Positions 25,235 through 33,331 of a stretch of DNA of 64,000 bases are shown piece after piece; position 1 is the stretch's first letter; each line of letters opens with the position of its first letter. The translations under genes were made by a program, and so were the position numbers. The stretch is from Lachnospiraceae bacterium (GTDB taxonomy: Bacteria > Bacillota > Clostridia > Lachnospirales > Lachnospiraceae), in NCBI GenBank assembly GCA_017938405.1, contig JAGBBP010000026.1, forward strand, positions 62,001 through 126,000. Reading direction: 5' to 3'. Below the pieces are notes generated by a model. The model saw nothing but the letters and a program-made list of their open reading frames with translations, searched no databases and had not been told where the DNA came from.

Positions 25235-25606
25235 TTATTTATTTGCTGCACCGAGGGTGTACTGGGTAACTACCTGTCCACGAATCAGGTGCTGTTCAAC
25301 GATTTCTTCTGCCTTTTCCGGGGTCATATGAACATAGGTAACCTTTTCCTTACCCGGAGCGATAACTTCTACGATCGGCTCGAACTGGCAAAGACCGATG
25401 CAACCGGTCTGTACAACAGCCACGTCCTCAAGCTTCTTGTTCATTACCGCATCTGCAAGAGCATTCAGTACCGGTCTTGCACCGCTTGCGATACCGCAGG
25501 TAGCCATACCGACAACTACTCTTGTCTGTGCTTCGGACTCAGAGCGAAGACCAACCTGGCCCTGCATCTTCTCCCGAATTGCCTTTAACTCTGCAAGAGA
25601 CTTCAT
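25235..25606 (-). CDS. hndB: Thioredoxin-like [2Fe-2S] subunit of the hydrogenase complex
   Basis: A 123-residue protein. The start at 25606 follows GGAGG. It has the thioredoxin-like ferredoxin pattern with cysteines in MATCGIASGA and QTGCIGLCQFEP, which bind one [2Fe-2S] cluster. It lies 15 nt before hndC, in the order known from the Desulfovibrio hnd operon. It is an electron-transfer subunit whose domain also occurs fused to the N-terminus of HndC. Confidence 0.92.
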   Translation of the reverse strand: MKSLAELKAIREKMQGQVGLRSESEAQTRVVVGMATCGIASGARPVLNALADAVMNKKLEDVAVVQTGCIGLCQFEPIVEVIAPGKEKVTYVHMTPEKAEEIVEQHLIRGQVVTQYTLGAANK

Positions 25607-25673
25607 ACTTTCCTCCAATCTGCCGTTTTTCGGCATCTAAAGTTTGTGTTACAAGGGATTCGCCGTGGCGAAT

Positions 25674-26234
25674 CTAAAGTTCAAAGGTGTCGTCATTGGT
25701 TTCGTTAAAATTTTCTCTTAGGTAGTCCTTTATGTAAAGAGACACCTCAGGCTCCGTAAAGGAGATATCACCGAGAACTTCGCGAAATTCTCGGGTGTCT
25801 AACGAAAATTCCTTTTCATTGAAGCGGAATGTATATAAGAAATCACATTCCTCGTGCATGGTAACTAAGGTATGAATCGTGCCGTTCATATCGCCTAACG
25901 GCATACGGTCGATGTGGGACAGTGTAAACACTGCGGTCACACGGGTGCCGACGCCTACGGTAGACTCGATGGAAAAAGAACCGCCGGTACTTTCCGCAGC
26001 CTGCTTAAAGAACGGAACTCCGAGGCCCACCTTACGTGTGGTACGTGTGGTGAAAAACGGGTCCGTTACGGCGGCAACCTGTTCTGCGGTCATACCGCAA
26101 CCGTCATCGTCAATAATCACGGTAAGGGTATCTGCGGCAGTCTGGACATCCACGATAATGGTGACCAGGGAAGCCTTTGCACGGGTGGAATTCTCCGCAA
26201 CATCCAGTATGTTTAAGGAAATCTCGGGCATCAT
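25674..26234 (-). CDS. GHKL-type ATP-binding protein within the hydrogenase operon
   Basis: A 186-residue protein with a histidine-kinase-like ATPase fold: N box LDVAENSTRAKAS, G1 box DDDGCGMT, a second glycine motif KVGLGVPFFKQAAES and GVGTRVTAVF. It has no phospho-acceptor histidine domain, so it is not a full sensor kinase. The C-terminal 70 residues are unique. Genes of this type accompany clostridial NADH-hydrogenase operons between hndA and hndB, with unknown role. A second ATPase lies in the divergent operon. Confidence 0.85.
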   Translation of the reverse strand: MMPEISLNILDVAENSTRAKASLVTIIVDVQTAADTLTVIIDDDGCGMTAEQVAAVTDPFFTTRTTRKVGLGVPFFKQAAESTGGSFSIESTVGVGTRVTAVFTLSHIDRMPLGDMNGTIHTLVTMHEECDFLYTFRFNEKEFSLDTREFREVLGDISFTEPEVSLYIKDYLRENFNETNDDTFEL

Positions 26235-26272
26235 AACCTTAGGTACTCCTTTCGAAAAACGAAACGCAACAA

Positions 26273-26764
26273 TTATTCGTACTTCGCGAGAATGTCAGCC
26301 ATCTCAGCTGCGGTAAGACGACCGTAAACGTCATCGTTAATGGTCAATACCGGAGCAAGACCGCAGGCACCGATACAACGACATGCGTCCAAAGAGAACT
26401 TGCCGTCCGGGGTACACTGACCGCCTTCGATACCGAGTAATTCCTGAAGCTTGTTGTAGATGTCACCGGAACCCTTTACGTAACAAGCGGTACCGAGACA
26501 AACGGAAATCTTGTACTTTCCCTTCGGATACAGAGAGAACTGGGAGTAGAAGGTAGCAACGCCGTAAACTTTCTCTAACGGGATGCCGCACTCATCAGCA
26601 ATCATAGTCTGTACCTCAATCGGAAGGTAGCCGTAAATGTCCTGAGCCTTCTGTAAGATCGGCATCAGGGAGCCTCTCTCATCCTTTAACTCAGCGATGA
26701 CAGAGCGGAGCTGTGCTTCCTGTTCCTTTGTTCCCTGGAACGGAACGGTTGATTTTGCAGCCAT
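26273..26764 (-). CDS. hndA: NuoE-like [2Fe-2S] subunit of the hydrogenase complex
   Basis: A 163-residue NuoE-type subunit. The start at 26764 is fixed by AAAGGAGG upstream; the frame extends further but only through promoter sequence. A helical N-terminus (GSLMPILQKAQDIYGYLP) leads to the four cysteine ligands, visible as CLGTACYVKG and CRCIGACGLAP. It is the first gene of the hnd operon, directly behind the Rex-like box. It passes electrons within the NADH-oxidising module. Confidence 0.94.
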   Translation of the reverse strand: MAAKSTVPFQGTKEQEAQLRSVIAELKDERGSLMPILQKAQDIYGYLPIEVQTMIADECGIPLEKVYGVATFYSQFSLYPKGKYKISVCLGTACYVKGSGDIYNKLQELLGIEGGQCTPDGKFSLDACRCIGACGLAPVLTINDDVYGRLTAAEMADILAKYE

Positions 26765-26791
26765 TTCTTTAACCTCCTTTAATATCTTTGC

Positions 26792-26813
26792 GGTTCCCGA
26801 TGTTCGGGAGACC
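26792..26813 (-). other. Hairpin in the hndA leader
   Basis: GGTTCCCGA and TCGGGAGACC pair around a TGT loop, 28 nt upstream of the hndA start. It has no T-run, so a 5' UTR stabiliser or a regulatory fold is more likely than a terminator. Confidence 0.5.
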
Positions 26814-26925
26814 AAACACATGACAATCGCCCGTTTTGTTAAAAAAATAACGATGCCATGGGCGCACGACAAAAAACGCGCAAAGAGCCGAAAAAAAGAA
26901 ACGCGTCTTTGCGTGCGTCGTACAT

Positions 26926-26943
26926 TTGTTAACATTATAACAC
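26926..26943 (-). promoter_or_regulatory. Rex-like operator over the hydrogenase -10 element
   Basis: TTGTTA-N6-TAACAC (26926-26943) matches the Rex consensus TTGTTA-N6-TAACAA at 11 of 12 defined positions. It covers the minus-strand TATAAT (26934-26939) of the hnd operon; the -35 is weak. Rex senses the NADH/NAD ratio, which fits an NADH-oxidising hydrogenase. The rest of the 315-bp divergent gap holds a -10-like TATAAT near 27017 for the rightward operon. Confidence 0.75.
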
Positions 26944-27079
26944 AAAGAAATAAAAAAAGCTATAAGAAATGTACAAAAAAATAAGGGAGTTTTTATGGAA
27001 GATTTGTAGATAATATGATATAATCAATCTATGGGTAATATGTGGTACTACGAGATTAACAGTGAAGGAAGGTGAAGGT

Positions 27080-27442
27080 ATGACAATCTTAGAAATCAAA
27101 GAGATTCTGGGAGCAAGAGTACTGAGCGGGGAGGAATGGCTGGATAAGGAAGTACATACGGCCTGCGGTTCCGATATGATGAGCGATGTACTTGCTTTTG
27201 TAAAAGACCAGGCGGTGCTTCTGACCGGTCTTTGCAATCCGCAGGTCATTCGTACCGCGGAGATGATGGATATCGTTTGTATTGTGTTTGTCCGTAATAA
27301 AAAGCCGGATGAGGAAATGATCCGCCTTGCAAACGAGAGGGAGATTCCGCTTCTTGCCACGGGACATCGTATGTTTTCCGCCTGCGGAATACTTTATGAA
27401 AAAGGATTACGGGGAGGAACGGATTATGAGCGATACGATTAA
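27080..27442 (+). CDS. DRTGG-domain protein, first gene of the hydrogenase-associated sensor operon
   Basis: A 120-residue protein. The start at 27080 follows GAAGGTGAAGG. It is a single DRTGG-type domain (ILGARVLSGEEWLDKEVHTACGSDMMSDVLAF...AVLLTGLCNPQVIRTAEMMDI). This domain is found next to CBS domains and in phosphotransacetylases, and its ligand is unknown. The gene overlaps the next by 17 nt, and the operon diverges from hndA. A similar DRTGG gene lies fourth in this operon, so the domain is duplicated. Confidence 0.85.
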   Translation: MTILEIKEILGARVLSGEEWLDKEVHTACGSDMMSDVLAFVKDQAVLLTGLCNPQVIRTAEMMDIVCIVFVRNKKPDEEMIRLANEREIPLLATGHRMFSACGILYEKGLRGGTDYERYD

Positions 27443-27851
27443 ATTACAATATACCGTGACCACCGAAGATTTTACGAGAGCGGGAGAAGCTTCCGGCGAT
27501 GTAAAACGCAAGTTAAAGAAGATGGGCAGTTCCCCGGAAGTGGTGCGTAAAGTAGCCATTGCGATGTACGAAGGGGAAATCAATATGGTGATTCATGCCA
27601 ACGGCGGTACCATTGACGTGGAGATTACGCCGGAGGAAATTATTATGATTTTACAGGATTCCGGACCGGGTATTGCGGATGTGGAAAAGGCAATGCAGGC
27701 CGGATATTCCACCGCACCGGACCGGGTACGGGCGCTTGGCTTCGGAGCCGGTATGGGTCTTCCGAATATGAAGCAGTATTCCGACGAGATGCACATAGAG
27801 ACCACCATCGGTGTGGGTACCAAGGTGACGATGAAGGTGTTCCAGACCTGA
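27426..27851 (+). CDS. Anti-sigma-factor-like ATP-binding protein
   Basis: A 141-residue GHKL ATPase of the RsbW/SpoIIAB type. The start at 27426 follows GGGGAGGAA. It has an N box AIAMYEGEINMVIHANGG, a G1 box QDSGPGI and a G2 region GFGAGMGLPNM. It lacks kinase and receiver domains. Such proteins usually phosphorylate or sequester a partner. It is coupled to the DRTGG gene before it and lies 33 nt before the H-cluster-like sensor, so a redox signalling output is plausible. Confidence 0.88.
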   Translation: MSDTIKLQYTVTTEDFTRAGEASGDVKRKLKKMGSSPEVVRKVAIAMYEGEINMVIHANGGTIDVEITPEEIIMILQDSGPGIADVEKAMQAGYSTAPDRVRALGFGAGMGLPNMKQYSDEMHIETTIGVGTKVTMKVFQT

Positions 27852-27884
27852 TAGGGAAGGAACTGCACAGGAAAGAGGGTTTGC

Positions 27885-29171
27885 ATGATTGAGAAATTTT
27901 TTACATCGGTTAATTTAGATGCGGATCTGTGCAAAGGCTGCATTAACTGTATCAAACGTTGTCCGACCCAGGCAATCCGTGTGCGAAACGGCAAGGCAGA
28001 GATTACAAAAGAGTTCTGTATTGACTGCGGCGAGTGTATCCGTATTTGTCCGCACCATGCCAAGCTTCCGTCTTATGACAAGCTGGAGGTGTTAAAGGAT
28101 TACGAATATACCGTGGCATTGCCGGCACCGGCATTATACGGACAATTTAATAATTTAGATGATGTGAATATTGTGTTGACCGCATTGAAACGAGTGGGCT
28201 TTGACGATGTATACGAAGTGAGCGGGGCGGCGGAACTGGTATCCGAACTTTCCAGGGAATATGTACATAAGCATCCGGAATTACATCCGATTATCAGTAC
28301 GGCCTGTCCTTCCGTGACCCGTCTGATCCGGGTCCGTTTTCCGAATCTAATCGAGCATTTGCTTCCGATTAAGCCGCCGGTAGAGCTGGCGGCGGAGCTG
28401 GCTCGTGCCCGTGCGGTAGAGAAAACCGGGCTTCCGCCGGAAAAAATCGGTATTATTTTCCTTTCCCCGTGCCCGTCCAAGGTGACCGCAATGAAGTCGC
28501 CGTTAGGTACGGAAAAGAGTAATATCGACGCGGTTTGCGCTATTAAGGATATTTATACCAGACTTCTTCCGGAGATGAAGGCGGTGGCGGATAATCCGGA
28601 GGATTTGCGTATTTCCGGTAAAATCGGCATCAGCTGGGGAACCAGCGGCGGTGAGGCCAGCGGACTTTTGGTAGAAAATTATTTGGCAGCGGACGGTATT
28701 GAAAACGTCATCCGCGTCTTGGAGGATTTGGAAGACGAGAAACTGGATGATTTGGAGTTTATCGAGCTTAACTCCTGTAACGGAGGTTGCGTGGGCGGTG
28801 TGCTGACGGTAGAGAATCCGTACCTTGCCATGGTAAAATTAAAACGTCTCCGTAAATATATGACGGTAGCGAAGAGTCATGTGGAAGGGGTAGTGGCGGA
28901 AGAAGATGCTTACTGGACCGACGAGGTGACCTACGAGCCGGTATTTAAACTGGGAACCGATATGAAAGACAGCATCGCCCGTATGAAGCGGGTGGAAGAA
29001 CTGTGCGAAAAATTCCCGGGACTGGACTGCGGTTCCTGCGGTGCGCCGACCTGTAAGGCCCTGGCGGAAGATATTGTCCGGGGAAAAGCCCGTGAGCATG
29101 ACTGTATCCATGTGCTGAAAAAGTACATACATCATTTGTCGGATGAATTTTCTAAGCTGGATGGCGAGTAA
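27885..29171 (+). CDS. HydS-like protein: [FeFe]-hydrogenase-type H-cluster domain with extra Fe-S sites
   Basis: A 428-residue protein. Two ferredoxin motifs at the N-terminus (CKGCINCIKRCP, CIDCGECIRICP) precede a hydrogenase large-subunit domain with altered signatures: TACPSV instead of TSCCP, SPCPSK instead of MPCxxK, and NSCNGGCVGG instead of CPGGC. The four cysteines that would hold the H-cluster are kept, but the surrounding residues differ, as in putative sensory hydrogenases. The C-terminus has a FeS domain (LDCGSCGAPTCKALAEDI). Unlike classical HydS it shows no PAS domain. Its neighbours are DRTGG, ATPase and PHP proteins. A sensing role is inferred. Confidence 0.85.
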   Translation: MIEKFFTSVNLDADLCKGCINCIKRCPTQAIRVRNGKAEITKEFCIDCGECIRICPHHAKLPSYDKLEVLKDYEYTVALPAPALYGQFNNLDDVNIVLTALKRVGFDDVYEVSGAAELVSELSREYVHKHPELHPIISTACPSVTRLIRVRFPNLIEHLLPIKPPVELAAELARARAVEKTGLPPEKIGIIFLSPCPSKVTAMKSPLGTEKSNIDAVCAIKDIYTRLLPEMKAVADNPEDLRISGKIGISWGTSGGEASGLLVENYLAADGIENVIRVLEDLEDEKLDDLEFIELNSCNGGCVGGVLTVENPYLAMVKLKRLRKYMTVAKSHVEGVVAEEDAYWTDEVTYEPVFKLGTDMKDSIARMKRVEELCEKFPGLDCGSCGAPTCKALAEDIVRGKAREHDCIHVLKKYIHHLSDEFSKLDGE

Positions 29172-29181
29172 GGAGGAAGTT

Positions 29182-29520
29182 ATGACAGTAAAAGAGTTTG
29201 CAGAGCAAAGCGGTTTTCGCGTGATTAATTTGGCGGAGGATGCCGGAGAAGTTCTGATCCGTCAGGTATATTGCTGTGATTTGCTCAGTATTGCGATGAC
29301 CAAAGTGCCGGAGGGTGCTGCGTGGGTGACGGTAATGAGTAACATTAACACGCTGGCGGTGGCTTCTTTGACGGAGGCGGCCTGTGTGATTGTGGCGGAA
29401 AATGCCGCTGCAGACGCGGAGTTTGCGGAAAAGGCAAAGACCCAGGGGATTACCGTGCTTCATACGGAAAAGCCGGTATTTGATGCGGCACTGATGGTTC
29501 ACGAGGGACTGCATGCCTAA
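29182..29520 (+). CDS. Second DRTGG-domain protein of the sensor operon
   Basis: A 112-residue single DRTGG-like domain. The start at 29182 follows AAGGAGGAAG. The pattern (RVINLAEDAGEVLIRQVYCCDLLSIAMT...WVTVMSNINTLAVASLTEAACV) parallels the first gene of the operon. Its last codons overlap the PHP gene start by 8 nt, so translation is coupled. Function unknown. Confidence 0.82.
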   Translation: MTVKEFAEQSGFRVINLAEDAGEVLIRQVYCCDLLSIAMTKVPEGAAWVTVMSNINTLAVASLTEAACVIVAENAAADAEFAEKAKTQGITVLHTEKPVFDAALMVHEGLHA

Positions 29521-30244
29521 TCCGGCGTACGATTTACATATCCATTCCTGTCTTTCTCCTTGCGGGGATGACGAGATGACACCGGCAAACATCGTAGGAA
29601 TGGCAGCGGTAAAAGAATTGGGACTCATTGCGGTAACGGACCACAGTACCTGCAAAAATTGCGGAACGGTGCTTCGGCTGGCGGAGGAGTACGGGGTACT
29701 TGCCGTGCCGGGCATGGAACTGACTACCGCGGAGGAAGTACATGTGGTGTGTTTGTTTGAAGACCTGCACGCAGCCATGGATTTTGATGAATACGTGTAC
29801 AGTAAATTACCGGATATTCAGAACGTAGAAAAGATTTTCGGCAAACAACAAATCATGGATGAGGATGAAAATATAACGGGGATTGTGGATAAGCTTCTGA
29901 TTAACGCCACCGGTATCAATTTTGATGATGTGTACGGGTTGGTGGAAGAACGGGGCGGGGTTATGATTCCGGCTCACTTGGATAAGTCTACCACCTCGCT
30001 CATATCCAATCTCGGTTTTATTCCGCCGGATGCGAAGTTTGCCACGGCAGAGCTGAAGAATTTCGGAAATTTGCATAAGCTTTCAAAGGCGCATCCGTAT
30101 TTGGAACAGTGTCGTATAATTTCCAATTCCGATGCCCATTACCTGCAGGATATTCACGAACCGGAGCATACCCTCTATATCGAGGAAATGACCAGAAAAG
30201 CGGTGATTCGTGCATTAAAGCAGGGAATGCCGCATATCGTATAA
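29513..30244 (+). CDS. PHP-domain metal-dependent phosphoesterase
   Basis: A 243-residue PHP (polymerase and histidinol phosphatase) hydrolase. Metal-binding motifs are in order: DLHIHSCLSPCG (HxH), VTDHSTCKNC (DH), PGMELTT, PAHLDKS, and ISNSDAHYL near the C-terminus. PHP enzymes cleave phosphoesters, in some cases nucleotide 3',5'-diphosphates. It is the last gene of the hydrogenase-linked operon; similar PHP genes lie with HydS-like genes in other clostridia, where their role is not known. Confidence 0.9.
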   Translation: MPNPAYDLHIHSCLSPCGDDEMTPANIVGMAAVKELGLIAVTDHSTCKNCGTVLRLAEEYGVLAVPGMELTTAEEVHVVCLFEDLHAAMDFDEYVYSKLPDIQNVEKIFGKQQIMDEDENITGIVDKLLINATGINFDDVYGLVEERGGVMIPAHLDKSTTSLISNLGFIPPDAKFATAELKNFGNLHKLSKAHPYLEQCRIISNSDAHYLQDIHEPEHTLYIEEMTRKAVIRALKQGMPHIV

Positions 30245-30271
30245 CTGAATAAGTATTAGGAGAAGCATAAG

Positions 30272-30691
30272 ATGAAAAAAAGAATCGGACGGCTTCTCCT
30301 TTTCTTTGCCCTTTTGCCTCTTTGTATGACGGCAGGCTGTGGCACGGAAAAGGAAGAATACACAAAAACGGGTGATGTGGAATTTACGGTAGTGGAAGAA
30401 GCGGATGTGCCGAAGGAACTTCTGGATGTGATTAAGGAAAAGAAAAGTGAGCCTTTTAAGTTAACTTATCTTGCGGAGGATGCGTTTTATCTGGTGCAGG
30501 GATACGGAGAACAGCCTTCCGGCGGGTACAGCATTGCGGTGGATGAGTTGTTCATGGCAAAGGAAGGTGTTTGCGTAAAAACCACATTAATCGGCCCGGC
30601 AGCGGACGAAAAAGTAACCACGGCAGTGACCTGGCCGTACATTGTAATCAAGCTGCAACGGATGGAGACGGAAGCCCATTTTTTGGAATAA
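30272..30691 (+). CDS. PrcB-like lipoprotein
   Basis: A 139-residue exported lipoprotein. The signal ends at a lipobox (MTAGC, Cys24). The mature part contains the segment VQGYGEQPSGGYSIAVDELF, characteristic of the PrcB C-terminal domain, a partner or inhibitor of an extracellular protease in spirochaetes. No protease gene is adjacent. The gene follows the PHP gene by 27 nt and may be read with it. Confidence 0.72.
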   Translation: MKKRIGRLLLFFALLPLCMTAGCGTEKEEYTKTGDVEFTVVEEADVPKELLDVIKEKKSEPFKLTYLAEDAFYLVQGYGEQPSGGYSIAVDELFMAKEGVCVKTTLIGPAADEKVTTAVTWPYIVIKLQRMETEAHFLE

Positions 30692-30729
30692 ATAAGGCAA
30701 AATACCCAAAGAATAAAAGTTGGTTCTCA

Positions 30730-30758
30730 TTGACAAAAACAACAAGATGTGGTATACT
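30730..30758 (+). promoter_or_regulatory. veg promoter
   Basis: TTGACA (30730-30735) and TATACT (30753-30758) are spaced 17 nt apart, a near-consensus sigma-A promoter; veg promoters are typically very strong. Confidence 0.88.
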
Positions 30759-30829
30759 AAAAGAAGATAAATACTATATAATGCATTTGTCGAATATACA
30801 TAGCGCTTGGTACGCGGATAGGAGAAAAT

Positions 30830-31075
30830 ATGGGTCAGCCAACGGAAATGAGTAAAATTGTCTACAATGTAAAGCACAGTGTAGGAAGACGCGTAAAGAT
30901 TTGCGAGAACAAAGGCCGTAATAAGGTGGATGTAATGGAAGGCGTGATTTCCGCAATTTATCCGTGTGTATTTACCGTAAAAGTAGTACCGGAGAACATG
31001 CCGGATACGGAACAGACCTTCTCCTACAGTTATACCGATGTGCTGACAAAGGACGTTGAACTGGTTTACGTATAA
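30830..31075 (+). CDS. veg: Veg family protein
   Basis: An 81-residue protein typical of Veg: SVGRRVKICENKGRNKVDVMEGVISAIYP followed by a short beta-rich C-terminus (FTVKVVPENMPDTEQTFSYSYTDVLT). In Bacillus subtilis Veg is abundant and influences biofilm gene expression, though its biochemistry is unclear. It has its own strong promoter and is followed by a long hairpin. Confidence 0.93.
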   Translation: MGQPTEMSKIVYNVKHSVGRRVKICENKGRNKVDVMEGVISAIYPCVFTVKVVPENMPDTEQTFSYSYTDVLTKDVELVYV

Positions 31076-31107
31076 AAGTTACATATGCGAAGCAATGCAT
31101 AAATCTT

Positions 31108-31156
31108 CCTCCCGTTGCATAGGTTGTAAAAGAACCTAGCCTCGGGAGGTATTTTT
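31108..31156 (+). promoter_or_regulatory. Terminator hairpin that contains the ribosome site of the SPOCS gene
   Basis: CCTCCCG (31108-31114) pairs with CGGGAGG (31143-31149), with an inner TAGGTT/AACCTA stem, followed by TATTTTT. It looks like the veg terminator, but the 3' arm CGGGAGG is also the ribosome site for the ATG at 31157. Transcripts that read through would have this site masked. Confidence 0.75.
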
Positions 31157-32713
31157 ATGGAAATAAAGATGCAAAGCATTCATATGAATCGCGTAAAATG
31201 TCGAAATGCGCTTCGTTTGACGGTGGATGATGATGTAAATGTGCCGGATAATAAACCGGATGTACGCGCTGTGATTTGGAAAAACGGAACGGTACGGGTA
31301 AACGAAAAGAAGTTGTCCGGCGGAAGATTGTATTTGAAAGGAACTCTTCCTTACCGGGTATTGTATTTGAGCGAAGAGGAAGAATTGCCGGTGCAGAGCA
31401 TTCGGGGAGAACTGGCTTTTGACGAATCCGTAGAGTTACCGGAGGCTTGTACCGGAGATAATATTACGGTACGACCGGAAATCGAGGAACTGGAAATCGG
31501 AGTCATCCATTCCAGAAAGTTGTCGGTACGCGCCCAGTTGGGAATTATGGTGCAGGCAGAAGAATTGCACGATGTCCGGGCAGCGGTGGCGGTACAGGAT
31601 ACCACGAAGGTACATACAAAAACCAGAATGATGCCGGTAACGTCTATTGTGGCGGAACAAAAGGATATCGCAAGATTACGGGAAGAATTGTTTTTACCTT
31701 CCGGGAAGGATAGCGTGGAAGAACTGCTTTATTGGGAGTTGGAGCCGCGAAACCTGGAAGCCAGGGCAAAAGAGGACATGATGGAGGCAAAGGGAGAGCT
31801 TTCTTTGTTTGCGCTTTGGAGAGGTGCCGGAGAGGCAGGCGGTCTGGAGTGCTACGAAACCACGTTGCCGTTTAAGACCGAATTCGAAATCAGCGGTTGC
31901 CGGGAAGGGTTAATTGAAGATGTTGCTTTTCGCCTAACCAATGAAAATGTGTCCGTAAAAGCAGATGAAGACGGGGAAGAGCGTTTGCTGGAAGCGGAAG
32001 CGGTATTGGAAGCGGAAATGAAGTTGTATGAAGAAGGCGAGTTGGAGCTGCTTTCGGATTTGTTTGCTACGGACTGCAAACTGGCGCCGGTATTGCAGGA
32101 AGAGGAGTATGAAAATATTTTACTGAAAAATGACAGCAGAATGCGGGTGTCCGAACGGCTTTCTTTGAAGGAAGGGATGCCGGAAATTTTGCAGATTTGT
32201 CGCGGAAGTGTGGAGATAAAGCCGGACGTCTGTGTCCGGGAAGGAGAAGTGTTAAAGTTGTCCGGGGTGCTGGATGTGAATCTGCTTTATATTTCGGAGG
32301 AAGATGAAAAACCGATGCAGTCCTACCGGACGGAGTTCCCATTTGCCCACCGGATTGAGGTGCGGGGCCTGACGCCGGAAAGCACCTATGATGTGCGTTG
32401 TCATGTGGCGGAGTCCTCCTTCGGTATGATGCGGGGCGGAGAAGCCGAGATGAAAGCGGAGCTGGCATTTTGTGTGCTGGCAATGGAAAACCGGAAAGAG
32501 GAAATTATTGTGGATACGGTGAGAGAAGAATTTGAACCGGAGCGTATGGAAGAGTTGCCGAGTATGGTGGGCTATACCGTGAAACCGGAGGAAAAACTTT
32601 GGGATATTGCAAAGCGGTATTATACCGCACCGGAAGAAATCATACGTGTAACGGAACGAAACGGAGAAGTGCGGGAAGGCGATATTCTGCTGATTGTGAA
32701 AACGGCAGAGTAA
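31157..32713 (+). CDS. SPOCS (DUF3794) domain protein with C-terminal LysM
   Basis: A 518-residue protein probably linked to the spore surface. It has repeated beta-rich SPOCS/DUF3794 modules (for example LRLTVDDDVNVPDNKPDVRA at the start, a middle module, and PEILQICRGSVEIKPDVCVRE later). It ends in a LysM peptidoglycan-binding domain (GYTVKPEEKLWDIAKRYYTA...GDILLIVK). There is no signal peptide, consistent with deposition from the mother cell, as for SafA- and SipL-like proteins. SipL of Clostridioides difficile has this same SPOCS-LysM order and anchors the coat through SpoIVA, which makes it the closest functional model. Confidence 0.88.
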   Translation: MEIKMQSIHMNRVKCRNALRLTVDDDVNVPDNKPDVRAVIWKNGTVRVNEKKLSGGRLYLKGTLPYRVLYLSEEEELPVQSIRGELAFDESVELPEACTGDNITVRPEIEELEIGVIHSRKLSVRAQLGIMVQAEELHDVRAAVAVQDTTKVHTKTRMMPVTSIVAEQKDIARLREELFLPSGKDSVEELLYWELEPRNLEARAKEDMMEAKGELSLFALWRGAGEAGGLECYETTLPFKTEFEISGCREGLIEDVAFRLTNENVSVKADEDGEERLLEAEAVLEAEMKLYEEGELELLSDLFATDCKLAPVLQEEEYENILLKNDSRMRVSERLSLKEGMPEILQICRGSVEIKPDVCVREGEVLKLSGVLDVNLLYISEEDEKPMQSYRTEFPFAHRIEVRGLTPESTYDVRCHVAESSFGMMRGGEAEMKAELAFCVLAMENRKEEIIVDTVREEFEPERMEELPSMVGYTVKPEEKLWDIAKRYYTAPEEIIRVTERNGEVREGDILLIVKTAE

Positions 32714-32739
32714 CAAACGGTTTCTTTCTGTTTTCCTAC

Positions 32740-32769
32740 TTGTCATAGGTCTGTGAGATGTGGTAAGAT
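32740..32769 (+). promoter_or_regulatory. Probable promoter of the DtxR-like gene
   Basis: TTGTCA (32740-32745) and TAAGAT (32764-32769) are separated by 18 nt, about 50 nt upstream of the start. Both hexamers deviate from consensus. Confidence 0.5.
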
Positions 32770-32825
32770 AGAACCATGAGGAAGGACGATGCGTTAGCAG
32801 TACAAGGGAACGACAGGAGGAGCTT

Positions 32826-33197
32826 ATGGTGAATTTACAAGAATCCGGGGAAATGTATTTGGAGACGATTTATGTTTTATCGAAAGAAAATAATCATGTT
32901 CGCGCCATCGACGTCAGCGAGCATATGGGATATTCGAAGCCGAGTGTCAGCCGTGCGGTAGGAATTTTGAAAAAAGGCGGCTATTTGGAAGAAAAGACAG
33001 AGGATGGTGCATTGGTGCTGACGGAGGAGGGAAAGCGCGTGGCAGAGCGGACCTACGAGCGTCACCGCGTGTTATCGGCCTTCTTTGAAAAAATCGGCGT
33101 GTCCAAGGAAACGGCATCGGAGGATGCCTGCCGTATCGAGCATACCATCAGTGACGAGACCTTTGAAGCACTGAAAAAGTATGCCGGTTTGGAGTAA
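32826..33197 (+). CDS. Short DtxR/MntR-family metal-dependent regulator
   Basis: A 123-residue regulator with the DtxR-type winged helix (SGEMYLETIYVLSKEN...IDVSEHMGYSKPSVSRAVGILKKGGYL) and the metal-binding dimerisation helices (YERHRVLSAFFEKIGVSKETASEDACRIEHTISDE). The Glu, His, Cys and Glu-His residues of the metal sites are present. There is no C-terminal SH3/FeoA domain, so it is of the short MntR type, sensing manganese or iron. No transporter gene lies nearby, so its target is elsewhere. Confidence 0.9.
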   Translation: MVNLQESGEMYLETIYVLSKENNHVRAIDVSEHMGYSKPSVSRAVGILKKGGYLEEKTEDGALVLTEEGKRVAERTYERHRVLSAFFEKIGVSKETASEDACRIEHTISDETFEALKKYAGLE

Positions 33198-33245
33198 ACA
33201 CAAGAGAACGTGCGGGGATTTCCGCAGATTTTAAAAGACAAAACA

Positions 33246-33298
33246 AAAAGGATACCGTGTCCCGATAGGTTGTTTGTGATTGGAACGGTATCCTTTTT
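33246..33298. terminator. Bidirectional terminator, DtxR gene / conserved hypothetical gene
   Basis: AAAAGGATACCGT (33246-33258) and ACGGTATCCTTTT (33285-33297) form a perfect 13-bp stem with A- and T-runs on either side and a 26-nt loop. Confidence 0.85.
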
Positions 33299-33331
33299 CT
33301 ATTACAAAAGTATGGTAAGAATCGCCATGTG

